From Halobaculum sp. XH14 (GTDB lineage: Archaea > Halobacteriota > Halobacteria > Halobacteriales > Haloferacaceae), in contig NZ_CP134949.1 in assembly GCF_032116555.1 (NCBI RefSeq), positions 1,178,001-1,242,000 of the forward strand: a stretch of 64,000 nt of DNA, read 5' to 3'. Of this stretch, positions 26,810-35,457 are shown one piece after another. Position 1 is the stretch's first letter. The number at the start of each line of letters is the position of its first letter. A program made the translations under genes and the position numbers. The notes beneath the pieces are model-generated. The model did no database searches and was not told the DNA's origin. It was given only the letters and a program-made list of their open reading frames with translations.

Positions 26810-27303
26810 GGGAGTTGGCTCCAGAACGAGAGTCCGCCGTTCATCACCATTCGAGGATGGCCGGTCGGCCGTCTGGACGCACGGCACTGTTGCTGGCTCA
26901 CCTGAAACCGCAGCCACGTCCTCCCCGGCCGATTCGCTCGCGGTCGGCGCAGGCGCGGACCGACAAGCACCACGGGAGCGAACGTAGTGTGCGGCGAGGA
27001 GCGTGGTTCGAACGGCGCTCGCACCGTTCGTCAGTACGGGAAACCGACGGGTTCCCGTCAGCGGTCGGATTCCGTCTGAATCCGACAGCATCACGAAAAC
27101 CTTCGATTTTCGAACGAAAGCGGCCGGACCGAGGCGTGCGTCACGACGACCAACCAAACCACGAAACCTGCGAAAACCGACGACTGGCAGCCACGAAATC
27201 CCGAAAATCGACCTCCACGATACCACAAACCGAAAACACGACGAGGATTGGGGATTCCTGCAGCGGACGAAACCGCTTTCTCGGGGGCGCGTCACGTCCA
27301 CCC
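26810..27303. other. Intergenic region carrying a hairpin element
   Basis: 494 bases between mcmA and the Lrp-type gene. No convincing gene. It holds an imperfect hairpin GGGAAACC-gac-GGGTTCCC near 27048-27066, the repeat element at 27064-27117, and an adenine-rich stretch (27130-27250) with several CGAAA and ACGA runs. It is less GC-rich than its flanks. Confidence 0.55.
27064..27117 (+). repeat. Hairpin-plus-block repeat element, copy A
   Basis: A perfect 9-bp stem GTCGGATTC-cgtct-GAATCCGAC (27064-27086) is followed 3 bases later by ATCACGAAAACCTTCGATTT and TCGAACGA (27090-27117). The same block, differing by one indel and one substitution, occurs on the minus strand at 49773-49799. There too it is preceded by a perfect 9-bp hairpin, but of unrelated sequence. 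Confidence 0.7.
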
Positions 27304-27795
27304 ATGGACGACGAGACGCGCGCCCTGCTCGACGTGCTAGTTGCCGACGCCAGGGAATCGACCGCAGACATCGCCCGCCAGACGGGCCTCTCGGCGGACG
27401 AGGTGGACGCGCGTCTCGACGAACTCGAAGCGGCGGGCGTGCTGCGCGGCTACACGGCGGTCGTCGACTGGGACAGCACCGACGCCGACCGGGTCGCCGC
27501 GGTCGTCGAGGTGAACGTCGAACTCGACCGGGAGACCGACTACGAGGACATCGCACGCCGCATCGCCGAGTCGCCGACCGTCGACTCGCTCCGGCTCGTC
27601 TCGGGCGACTACGACTTCGCGCTCGACGTGAGCGCCGACACGATGCAGGCCGTCTCCCGATTCGTCGCCGACGAGGTCGCGCCGCTGCCGGCGGTGACGA
27701 AGACGGTCACCCACTACGTGATGGAGACGTACAAGGAACGCGGGGTCGTCTTCGACGAGCGCGACGACGACGACCGGCTCTCAGTGACCCCATGA
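27304..27795 (+). CDS. Lrp/AsnC family transcriptional regulator
   Basis: 163 residues. N-terminal helix-turn-helix (LLDVLVADARESTADIARQTGLSADEVDARL in sense) and C-terminal RAM/AsnC effector domain (TVDSLRLVSGDYDFALDVSA). It overlaps the aminotransferase start by ATGA, so the two are co-translated. It probably responds to an amino acid and controls this operon. Confidence 0.9.
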   Translation: MDDETRALLDVLVADARESTADIARQTGLSADEVDARLDELEAAGVLRGYTAVVDWDSTDADRVAAVVEVNVELDRETDYEDIARRIAESPTVDSLRLVSGDYDFALDVSADTMQAVSRFVADEVAPLPAVTKTVTHYVMETYKERGVVFDERDDDDRLSVTP

Positions 27796-29048
27796 GCGAC
27801 CGGAGTGATTCCCCGGACACGCCGGCCAGCGGGGCTTCAGGGGCTTCGGAGACCGGCAGCCGCGAGACGGACGACCCGGGGAAGGCCGACCGCTTCACGC
27901 CAGCGGAGCGCGTCGAGGCGGTGCCGCCCTCGGGCATCCGCGCGTTCTTCGAGGTCGCCGAATCCCGCGAGGACGTGATCTCGCTGGGCGTCGGCGAACC
28001 GGACTTCACCGCGCCGTGGGCCGCCCGGTCGGCGGCGATCGAGTCGCTGGAGCGCGGCCGCACGAGCTACACGGCAAACCGCGGGATGCCGGCGCTCCGA
28101 CGCGCCATCGCGCGCCACGTCGAGCGCTACGACCTCGCCTACGACCCGCAGGAGGAGATCCTCGTCACCACCGGCGCGAGCGAGGCCGTCGACCTCGCGT
28201 TCCGCGCGCTCGTCGACCCCGGGGACGTCGTCGCGCTCCCGACGCCGACGTACGTCTCCTACCGGCCCGGCGTGACGTTCGCCGGCGGCGACCCGCTCCC
28301 CGTCCCCACCCACCACGAGGACGACTGGTCGCTGACGCCGGACGCGCTCGCGGCGGCCGGCGCCGACGAGGCGGACGTGCTCGTGCTCTGTTACCCGAAC
28401 AACCCGACCGGCGCGACGATGACGGGGGAGGAACTCGCCGCAGTCGCCGAGTTCTGTCTCGAACACGACCTGCTGGTCGTCTCCGACGAGATCTACGCCG
28501 CGCTCACCTACGAGGGCGAGCACACCTCCATCGCCACGCTGCCCGGGATGCGCGAGCGGACCGTCGTCGTCAACGGCTTCTCGAAGGCGTACGCGATGAC
28601 GGGGCTCAGGCTCGGCTACGCGCTCGCGCCGCCGACCGCCTCGGCGGCGATGACGAAGGTCCACCAGTACGGGATGCTCTCCGCGCCGACGACGGCACAG
28701 CACGCCGCGATCCGGGCGCTGGAGGACTGTGACGACGACGTCGTCGAGATGCGCCGCGAGTACGACCGTCGCCGGCGGTACCTCACCGCGCGCCTGCGGG
28801 AACTCGGCGTCGCGGTCGCCGAGCCCGGCGGCGCGTTCTACGCGTTCCCACGGGTCGCCGACGTCGCGCCCGACGGCGACGACGAGGCGTTCGCCACGGA
28901 GCTGCTCGAGACGACCGGCGTCGCTGCGGTGCCGGGCAGCGCGTTCGGAGACGGCGGCGCGGGGCACCTCCGGCTCTCGTACGCGACCGGGATGGACGAC
29001 CTGAAGGAGGCGATGGCGCGGCTCGAAACGTTCCTCGCGGACCGCTGA
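27792..29048 (+). CDS. Class I/II PLP-dependent aminotransferase
   Basis: 418 residues. A disordered Ser/Asp N-terminus (about 1-40) precedes an aspartate-aminotransferase fold: GVGEPDFTAPW, YTANRGMPALRRAI, YPNNPTGATM, SDEIYAAL, and NGFSKAYAMTGLRLGY with the PLP lysine (SKAY). Conserved Arg in HLRLSYATG binds the substrate carboxylate. Substrate (aspartate or aromatic amino acid) is not resolvable. Coupled to the Lrp gene. Confidence 0.88.
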   Translation: MSDRSDSPDTPASGASGASETGSRETDDPGKADRFTPAERVEAVPPSGIRAFFEVAESREDVISLGVGEPDFTAPWAARSAAIESLERGRTSYTANRGMPALRRAIARHVERYDLAYDPQEEILVTTGASEAVDLAFRALVDPGDVVALPTPTYVSYRPGVTFAGGDPLPVPTHHEDDWSLTPDALAAAGADEADVLVLCYPNNPTGATMTGEELAAVAEFCLEHDLLVVSDEIYAALTYEGEHTSIATLPGMRERTVVVNGFSKAYAMTGLRLGYALAPPTASAAMTKVHQYGMLSAPTTAQHAAIRALEDCDDDVVEMRREYDRRRRYLTARLRELGVAVAEPGGAFYAFPRVADVAPDGDDEAFATELLETTGVAAVPGSAFGDGGAGHLRLSYATGMDDLKEAMARLETFLADR

Positions 29049-29201
29049 ATCGGATCGTTCCTCCGGATTCCTCGATTCGAACCGTACCACGGGGTCCGCC
29101 GTGAGGTCCGCCGGCCAGGGCTCGACGGGTCCGGGAGAAACGTCTCGCCCGCCGTCAGGGGTTTCAGGGAGTTTAGGTAGTCGGGTGTGTGATGTGTCCG
29201 C

Positions 29202-30356
29202 ATGGAGTTCGCACTCTCCGAGGAGCAACGACAGCTACGCGACGAGGTCCGGCGATTCGCGGAGAACGAGGTCGCGCCCGTGGCGAGCGAGCACGACCGG
29301 GAGGAGTCGTACCCGTACGAGGTGATGGAGGAGGCCGCGAAGATGGGGCTCACCGGCCCCCACATCCCGGTCGAGTACGGCGGCGTCGGCTACGACTCGC
29401 TCGAGACGGCCATCATCACCGAGGAACTGTTCGCGGTCGATCCCGGCGTCGGGCTCTGTATCACCTCGGCCGCCTTCGGCGCGGAGGCCATCATGGGGTT
29501 CGGGACCGACGAGCAGAAGGAGGAGTACCTGACGCCCATCACCGAGGGCGAAACCGTCATGGGCGCGGCCATCAGCGAACCGCAGGCCGGCTCGGACGTC
29601 ACCGGCATCACCACGCGCGCCGAGAAGGACGGCGACGAGTGGGTCATCAACGGCAACAAGATGTGGATCACGAACGGATCGGTCGGGGACTACTTCGTCG
29701 TGATGTGCGAGACCGACCCCGACCAGGAGGACCGCTACATGGGCTACTCCCAGATCATCGTCGAGTCCGACCGCGACGGGTTCGACGCCGACAAGATCAC
29801 CGGGAAGATGGGCATCCGCGCGAGCGACACCGCCGAACTCATCTTCGACGACGTGCGCGTCCCCGAGGAGAACCTCGTCGGCTCGCGCGGCATGGGGTTC
29901 CTCCAGCTCATGCAGTTCTTCGACGAGACGCGGACGGCCGTCGCCGCACAGGGCGTAGGCATCGCGAAGGGCGCGGCCGAGCGCGCGCTGGAGTACACGG
30001 AGGAACGCGAGCAGTTCGGTCGCCCCATCTCGGAGTTCCAGGCCGTCAAACACGAACTCGCCGAGCAGTTCACGAACCTCCGCGCCGCCCGAAACCTCAC
30101 CTACGAGGCCGCGTGGGCCGTCGAGAACGAGCCGGACGATCTGACCCGGCTCGCGTCGATGGCCAAGGAGTTCGCCTCCCGGACGGCCGTCGAATCGGCG
30201 GACACCGCGGTCCAGCTCCACGGCGGGGCCGGCTTCGTCAACGACCACGACGTCGAGCGGCTCTACCGCGACGCGAAGATCACCCAGATCTACGAGGGAA
30301 CGACCCAGATACAGAAGAACATCATCGCGCGCGAACTGCTCGACGAAGGGTTCTGA
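29202..30356 (+). CDS. Acyl-CoA dehydrogenase
   Basis: 384 residues of normal length. AISEPQAGSDVTGITTRAEK and NGNKMWITNGSVGDYFVV bind FAD; the catalytic glutamate is in IYEGTTQIQKNIIAREL near the C-terminus. It oxidises acyl-CoA in fatty or branched acid breakdown, passing electrons to ETF. Its stop meets the stop of the convergent HalX gene with no spacer. Confidence 0.93.
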   Translation: MEFALSEEQRQLRDEVRRFAENEVAPVASEHDREESYPYEVMEEAAKMGLTGPHIPVEYGGVGYDSLETAIITEELFAVDPGVGLCITSAAFGAEAIMGFGTDEQKEEYLTPITEGETVMGAAISEPQAGSDVTGITTRAEKDGDEWVINGNKMWITNGSVGDYFVVMCETDPDQEDRYMGYSQIIVESDRDGFDADKITGKMGIRASDTAELIFDDVRVPEENLVGSRGMGFLQLMQFFDETRTAVAAQGVGIAKGAAERALEYTEEREQFGRPISEFQAVKHELAEQFTNLRAARNLTYEAAWAVENEPDDLTRLASMAKEFASRTAVESADTAVQLHGGAGFVNDHDVERLYRDAKITQIYEGTTQIQKNIIARELLDEGF

Positions 30357-30977
30357 TCAGAATCCGAACTCCGTCCCTTCCCCGCCGCTTCCGTCGCCGG
30401 TGCCGTCGGCTCGCCCGATGTCCCGGAACGCGCCCTCGAAGTCGTCGTGCTCGTCGAAGTTCGCCACCGAGTCGTCGAGGTTCTCACGCAGGTCCCTGAG
30501 CTGTGCGTCGAGGTAGTCGTACTCCTCGGACTCCTCCAGGGCCGCACGCCCCTTCTCGGACTCGAGAACCGCCTTCTTCGAGGCGAGCGCGAAGTACGTC
30601 TGAACGTCGCTGTCGTACTCGCTGCGTCGGAACAGCCCCTCGACCGTCTCCGTGAGCGCGCCGCGCGTGACCGGCTTCACGAGGTAGTCGTCAAAGCCCA
30701 TGGCGACGATGTCGAAGTCCGGTTCGACCGCGGTCACCATCGCGACGCGACACTCGATTCCCCGCTCCCGGACCGCGACGAGCACCTCGTCGCCCGACAG
30801 GCCCGGCATCCGTCGGTCGAGCAGCACGATGTCGACGTCCTCGTCGAGCTGTTCGAGCGCCTCGTGACCGCCGTAAGCGGTCCGTACCTCGTACTCGTCG
30901 CCGAGCCACGCGGCGTACAGGTCCGCGAGGTCGGGCTCGTCTTCGACGACCAGGACGACAGGGAGGTCTTCACTCAT
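30357..30977 (-). CDS. Response regulator with HalX domain
   Basis: 206 residues. Receiver domain 7-120: VVEDEPDLADLYAAWL, phospho-acceptor Asp in DIVLLDRRMPGLSGDEV, MVTA and VKPV. It is followed by a HalX domain (about 125-190, AVLESEKGRAALEESEEYDYLDAQL) and an acidic Gly-rich tail. HalX regulators are haloarchaeal; the output is unclear since no DNA-binding domain is seen. No histidine kinase is adjacent. Confidence 0.88.
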   Translation of the reverse strand: MSEDLPVVLVVEDEPDLADLYAAWLGDEYEVRTAYGGHEALEQLDEDVDIVLLDRRMPGLSGDEVLVAVRERGIECRVAMVTAVEPDFDIVAMGFDDYLVKPVTRGALTETVEGLFRRSEYDSDVQTYFALASKKAVLESEKGRAALEESEEYDYLDAQLRDLRENLDDSVANFDEHDDFEGAFRDIGRADGTGDGSGGEGTEFGF

Positions 30978-31199
30978 GCTACAGTGTTCCGTGTTGTCCC
31001 CACCTGACGGAGCAGTCCTTATGAATATACCCCTTGGCCGGTGGCGGCGTCCCCACCCTCGACTCCGTTCGTCCGTCAGGTAGCCGCCACGTAACCATCG
31101 CCTGGCGGTCGTTCCCCCCAACACTTAATCGTGTCCCGTCTGACTCCGGCAGAAATTGCGCGCCGTCCGGCGTGCGGAACCGACCCGGCCCGCCCCGGT

Positions 31200-32696
31200 T
31201 CACTCGCCGGGGCTGTAGTTGGGTGCCTCGTCCGTGATGGTCACGTCGTGGGGGTGGCCCTCGGTCTGGCCGGCCTGGGAGACGCGGACGAACTCGGCGC
31301 GCTCCTTGAACCCCGACAGCGTCTCGGCGCCGACGTAGCCCATCCCCGAGCGCATCCCGCCGACGAGCTGGTGGAGCTCCGAGGCGAGGCTCCCCTTGTA
31401 CGGCGTCGCGGCCTCGACGCCCTCGGGGACGAACTCCTCGTCCTCCTCGGCGTCCTTCAGGTAGCGGTCGCCCCCGCCCTCGCTCATCGCGCCGACCGAG
31501 CCCATCCCGCGGTACTGCTTGTAGCGCTTGCCGTTCATCGTGATGACCCGGCCCGGGGCCTCGTCGGTGCCCGCGAAGTAGGAGCCCAGCATCACCGCGT
31601 CCGCGCCCGCGGCGACCGCCTTGATGGCGTCGCCGGAGTAGCGGATGCCGCCATCCGCGATGACGGGGACGCCGTGTTCGCTGGCCACGTCCGCGACCTG
31701 CGCGACGGCCGTGATCTGGGGCATGCCCGCCCCGGAGACGACGCGCGTGGTACAGATGGAGCCGGGGCCGATGCCGACCTTCAGGCCGTCCGCGAAGTCG
31801 ACGGCCGCCTCGGCGGCCTCCCGCGTCCCGACGTTCCCGACGACGACGTCGGCCGCGACGGTCTCCTTGATCGCCCGCGCCGACTCGAGCACGTTGAGGT
31901 TGTGCGCGTGGGCGCAGTCGATGAACAGCACGTCCGCGCCCGCCTCGTCGGCCGCGACGGCCCGCTCCTCCTCGAACGGCCCGACCGCGACGCCGACGAG
32001 CAGCGCGCCCGCCTCGTCACGGGCGGCGTCGCCGTGTTCGCGGCGCTGGAGGACGCCCTGCATCGTGACGAGCCCGACGAGCCGGTTCCCCTCGTCGACG
32101 ACGGGGACGCGCTCGATCTTGTGCTCGTACATGAGCTCGAGCGCCTCACGCGCGGAGACGTCCTCGGGCGCGGTGATGACCTCGTCGGTCATCGCCTCCC
32201 GGACCGCGTCGGACTCGCCGACCTCCAGGTACGGCCGGATGTCGGTGCCCGAGATGATGCCCAGCACGGCGTCGTCGTCGTCGACCACCGGCGCGCCCGA
32301 GACGCCCGCCCGCTCCATCATCTCGTCCACGTCGCGGACGGTCTGGTCGGGCGCGGCCGTGACGACGTTCTCGCGGCGGATGACGAGTTCGTCCGCGCGC
32401 TTGACGCGCTCGACCTCCGCCGCCGTCTCCTCGACGGTCATGTTTCGATGGAGGACGCCGAGGCCGCCCTCGCGGGCCATCTCGGCCGCCAGATCGCTCT
32501 CGGTGACCGTGTCCATCGCGGCCGACAGCACCGGGATCGTCAGTTCGACGTTGCGGGAGACGCGCGTGGACACGTCCGCCTCGTCGGGTTCGACGCGGCT
32601 CTCCTTGGGTCGGAGCAGCACGTCGTCGAACGTCAACGCCTCGGGCACCGCCAGCTTCTCGGAGAAGACCCCACCTGTTGAACCGTCGTTCGCCAT
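31200..32696 (-). CDS. guaB: Inosine-5'-monophosphate dehydrogenase
   Basis: 498 residues. Catalytic loop [19 protein letters not shown] with the nucleophilic Cys, flap [10 protein letters not shown], and two CBS domains inserted at about 100-215. It makes XMP from IMP with NAD, the committed step to GTP. ATG 32696 (MANDGSTGG) is preferred; the longer frame to 32762 is not supported. Confidence 0.95.
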   Translation of the reverse strand: MANDGSTGGVFSEKLAVPEALTFDDVLLRPKESRVEPDEADVSTRVSRNVELTIPVLSAAMDTVTESDLAAEMAREGGLGVLHRNMTVEETAAEVERVKRADELVIRRENVVTAAPDQTVRDVDEMMERAGVSGAPVVDDDDAVLGIISGTDIRPYLEVGESDAVREAMTDEVITAPEDVSAREALELMYEHKIERVPVVDEGNRLVGLVTMQGVLQRREHGDAARDEAGALLVGVAVGPFEEERAVAADEAGADVLFIDCAHAHNLNVLESARAIKETVAADVVVGNVGTREAAEAAVDFADGLKVGIGPGSICTTRVVSGAGMPQITAVAQVADVASEHGVPVIADGGIRYSGDAIKAVAAGADAVMLGSYFAGTDEAPGRVITMNGKRYKQYRGMGSVGAMSEGGGDRYLKDAEEDEEFVPEGVEAATPYKGSLASELHQLVGGMRSGMGYVGAETLSGFKERAEFVRVSQAGQTEGHPHDVTITDEAPNYSPGE

Positions 32697-33042
32697 GTTA
32701 TCGGTGGGGCGCTCCGTCCCAAAAACGTTCCGAGGACCCGTGCTCCCGCCATCCGCTGACACGCTACTCGCTCACATGCACGACCGACGTCGCTCGAACT
32801 GCCACCTGAACCGGCCGCTCGAACGTGCCGCCGGCCCGGACCGCTCGAACTGCCACCGGGACGGGCCCCACGCCGGTCGCAATGGTTGCCCCAACCGACG
32901 CCCGACACCGATCATCTCGAGGCGATGGGCTATAATTGACGTGGATTCGTAGGCGAATCACCCGTCTCGGGTGCCTACCTTCGTGACCCATGCGCTCGAA
33001 TCCCACACAACGCTTATTGTCACGACGTGGGTTTGAACGATC
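32697..33042. other. Intergenic region with direct repeats
   Basis: 346 bases upstream of guaB and the 71-residue gene. The 16-base sequence CGCTCGAACTGCCACC occurs twice, near 32790 and 32842, with a degenerate third copy between them. A TATA-like CTATAATTG lies near 32930 and CTTATTGTC near 33012, the latter suitable for ATG 33043. No gene is evident. Confidence 0.5.
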
Positions 33043-33258
33043 ATGGACTTCGTGTCCCACTACGGTGCACGCACTGCCGGCCAGACGAGCATCCGCGCGG
33101 CGCTCGTGACAGCCTTCCGGCAGGCGACGAAACCGACGGTGGAACGCGGAGCCGCGGGCTTCCGCTGGCCGCTCCGGTTCGAATTCGGCTCGAACCCCCA
33201 CGCGGAGTCGCCCGATCGCTACCACCGCGCCGCCGGTGAGGCGCACGGCTATCGCTAG
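33043..33258 (+). CDS. Small protein of unknown function
   Basis: 71 residues starting MDFVSHYGARTAGQTS. It is arginine-rich in the middle, with no signal or membrane segment. The stop TAG abuts the ATG of the DUF5794-like gene, which suggests co-translation. A TATA-like element lies about 27 bases upstream of the ATG. Family not recognised. Confidence 0.5.
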   Translation: MDFVSHYGARTAGQTSIRAALVTAFRQATKPTVERGAAGFRWPLRFEFGSNPHAESPDRYHRAAGEAHGYR

Positions 33259-34251
33259 ATGAGTACGTCACGACACCCGATCGCGCTCCGGCTTGAGCGA
33301 CGCGTCGGCGGCCCCACGCGGCTGCTCGCCACCGTCATGGGCCTCCCGCTCATCGACGGCATCTTCCCCGCGCTCGTCATCGCGGGGGCGCTGACGGTCC
33401 CGTTCGGCATCGTCGAGACCGGGCTGCTCATCTTCGGCGGCTCGGCCACGATGGCGGTCGTCCTCGCCGAGATGGAGGGAACGCCGCGCGAGAAGGCCCT
33501 CTCCATCCTGCTACTCGGCGCGGTGCTCGTTCCCGTGGCCGTCGCCGAGGCCGCGCTGGCCCAGACCATCCAGAGCCTGCTCACCGACACGTTCCACCGC
33601 TTCGCGGGCCTGGTCATCCTCGCCATCGCGGCCAAGACCGCGAGCGCGGAGGTCGGCGAGTACCTCCCGCGGCCGGGGGCGATCATCGCGCTCGGGCTCG
33701 TTGCGAGTTTCGACCCGAGCGGCGCACGGCTCACCCTCCTGCTCGACCCCGGGCTGCTCGTCCGCGCCGGGGCGGCCGCCGGGGTCGGCGTCGGCTTCGC
33801 GCTCGCGGTCGCGCTCGCGGGCGACCACCTGCGCGACCGCGTCGACATCGACCGCTTCCGGTTCGGCTCGGCGGTCGCGCTCGGGATGCTGGCGCTCTCG
33901 GTGCTCGGCCTGCTACCGACCGAACAGCCGGTCGCGCTCGGCGTGCTCTGCGTGACGGCCGTGTTCTCCTACGAGCCGAGTTCCGACGTCGCGTCCGCCG
34001 GCTCCTCGGACGACGCCGACGGGGCGACCGGCGACGGTACGAGCGGGGACGGGGCATCGGAGCCAGCACCCGCAGCCGACCACGGTGGCGAGTCGGCTCC
34101 CGCCTCGGCCCCGGACCTCGCGGCCGGCGCCGTGTCCGGATCCGCGACGGACGGCGGCTCGTCGGCCGGGATCGACCCGGTCGACGGCGACGACGCGGAC
34201 GGGAGCGTGTCGGACCCCGAGGACGGCCCCAACCGCGCTCCCTGGCTGTAG
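33259..34251 (+). CDS. Polytopic membrane protein, DUF5794-like
   Basis: 330 residues. About seven hydrophobic helices fill residues 20-235 (LIDGIFPALVIAGALTVPFG, GLLIFGGSATMAVVLAEM, LGMLALSVLGLL and others). The last ~90 residues are a low-complexity Ala/Gly/Asp/Ser tail, probably cytoplasmic. It resembles the haloarchaeal DUF5794 family, and a DUF5795-like gene follows. Function unknown. Confidence 0.75.
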   Translation: MSTSRHPIALRLERRVGGPTRLLATVMGLPLIDGIFPALVIAGALTVPFGIVETGLLIFGGSATMAVVLAEMEGTPREKALSILLLGAVLVPVAVAEAALAQTIQSLLTDTFHRFAGLVILAIAAKTASAEVGEYLPRPGAIIALGLVASFDPSGARLTLLLDPGLLVRAGAAAGVGVGFALAVALAGDHLRDRVDIDRFRFGSAVALGMLALSVLGLLPTEQPVALGVLCVTAVFSYEPSSDVASAGSSDDADGATGDGTSGDGASEPAPAADHGGESAPASAPDLAAGAVSGSATDGGSSAGIDPVDGDDADGSVSDPEDGPNRAPWL

Positions 34252-34299
34252 CGTCCCGCCGACCGCGGGCTTTACTTCGACCGCCCCGCTTGCACCGAC

Positions 34300-34521
34300 A
34301 TGAGCAATCGCGTCGTCGAGGGGCGGATGGTCACGCCCGAGAAACTGGCCGAACTCGTCGAGGGCGAGTCGGTGATGGAAGCCGAGGACATCGCGGACGC
34401 CGACCGGCAGTGTCCCGACTGCGGCGGCGACGTCATCTCGGTCGGATACATGCCCTCGGTCACGGAGTTCGTGACCGCCTACAAGTGTCAGGAGTGCCCC
34501 TGGGGCGAGACGGATCGCTGA
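34300..34521 (+). CDS. Zinc-ribbon protein, DUF5795-like
   Basis: 73 residues. The C-terminal half is a zinc ribbon with CPDCGGD (about 43-49) and CQECPWGE (63-70). The N-terminus is a helical acidic segment (MVTPEKLAELVEGESVM). Matches the haloarchaeal DUF5795 pattern. Follows the DUF5794-like gene by 48 bases. Confidence 0.78.
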   Translation: MSNRVVEGRMVTPEKLAELVEGESVMEAEDIADADRQCPDCGGDVISVGYMPSVTEFVTAYKCQECPWGETDR

Positions 34522-34568
34522 CCGAATCGAAATCCCTTTAGGCGATTCCGGGGAAGAAACTGATGCGA

Positions 34569-34748
34569 GGGGTCGTGGCCAAGCCAGGCATGGCGACTGA
34601 CTCCAGAGGCTGACCGCCCGGTGACGAACTCCAGACTGATATACCGAGCGTCCGACTGATCATCGGCCGCGACGACGACCCTCTGGAGGACCGAGGCGCG
34701 ACAACCGGAGATATCAGTCGATCGGGGGTTCAAATCCCTCCGACCCCA
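34569..34748 (+). tRNA. tRNA-Trp (anticodon CCA) with a 106-nt intron
   Basis: Acceptor GGGGTCG (34569-34575) pairs with CGACCCC (34741-34747), discriminator A 34748. The anticodon stem ACTGA (34596-34600) pairs with TCAGT (34714-34718) and the loop is CTCCAG|A with anticodon CCA at 34603-34605. The intron splits positions 37 and 38. The bulge-helix-bulge is exact: helix CTCC/GGAG with bulges AGA (34605-34607) and ATA (34711-34713), cut after the second base of each. T loop is GGTTCAAATCC. Intron-bearing tRNA-Trp is the haloarchaeal norm. Confidence 0.96.
34607..34712 (+). ncRNA. tRNA-Trp intron: box C/D guide RNA for Cm34 and Um39
   Basis: Box C GTGACGA (34621-34627), D' CCGA (34644-34647), C' GCGACGA (34669-34675), D CCGA (34691-34694). 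The guide before D' contains GACTGATAT, complementary to ATATCAGTC of exon 2; the base five upstream of D' (A34639) pairs with U39. The guide before D contains CTCTGGAG, complementary to CTCCAGAG; the base five upstream of D (G34686) pairs with C34. The same two targets are known for the Haloferax volcanii tRNA-Trp intron. The boxes depart from consensus in a matched way (U to C in both C and D). Confidence 0.8.
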
Positions 34749-34868
34749 CTTCTCACGCGGCGTTTTCACGGTGAGTGACCCGCTCGTCTCTGCCGTGCCA
34801 ACCACTTCCAGTTCCACCACACCTCCGGCGCAGTTCTATGCCCCGTACCGACCACGTACCGACCAGCG

Positions 34869-35222
34869 ATGTCGAAACGGAAGAAACACGGCGCGTTCAC
34901 CCACCTCGAAGGCGAACTCGCGTGGACCATCGCGGAGCACCGAACCCCGTCGGACGCCATCGAGACGACGCGGAAACTCGTGGAGGCAGACGAGAGCGAG
35001 CACGAACTCCTCGGCCTCTCTCCGGACTGCGAGCGGGCGATCTTCTGGGACGACGCGCTCCGTGGCGTCAGAACCGCCGGGTTCGACGCCGACGGCGTCG
35101 AGGAGTTGAGCGCGGCGGACACGGACGGCCCGCGCCGGAAGGGCGAGTACCTGCAGCGCGAGGGCGTCGCGGACTGGGCGTGGGTCCACCCGCGCCACCG
35201 GTGGCTCCGGAACCCCGTCTGA
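34869..35222 (+). CDS. Conserved haloarchaeal protein, unknown function
   Basis: 117 residues (MSKRKKHGAFTHLEGELAWT), charged, no signal or membrane segment. Mixed helix and beta; the end DWAWVHPRHRWLRNPV is Trp-rich. Codon use is normal for the region. Downstream of tRNA-Trp. Family not recognised. Confidence 0.6.
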   Translation: MSKRKKHGAFTHLEGELAWTIAEHRTPSDAIETTRKLVEADESEHELLGLSPDCERAIFWDDALRGVRTAGFDADGVEELSAADTDGPRRKGEYLQREGVADWAWVHPRHRWLRNPV

Positions 35223-35457
35223 GCGGTCCGTCCCACTACCACGGCCTACCGCACGAACCAGCAGACGGCCCGCCGGTCGTTTGTCGGGCTTACCCGGCAC
35301 CCTCGAACGCCTCCGTCGGGGTTACTCGAGGAAACGCGAGCATTCGAAAATCTCGGCGAAACCACCCGACGACATGGCTGTTCATACTTAATCGGCTTCG
35401 TACTGACCCCGTTCGTGTCGTCGGTCACCGCCCCGGAGTCGGGGCCGACAGAAACCC

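Noticed and set aside
25097-27556. 819-codon open frame on the minus strand
   Set aside because: It is antisense to methylmalonyl-CoA mutase and exists because GC-rich third positions remove stops from the opposite strand. The product is a low-complexity Arg/Val/Leu string without family features.
32785-32860. CRISPR-like array
   Set aside because: Only two exact repeats and one degraded one, no regular spacer pattern, no cas genes in the window.
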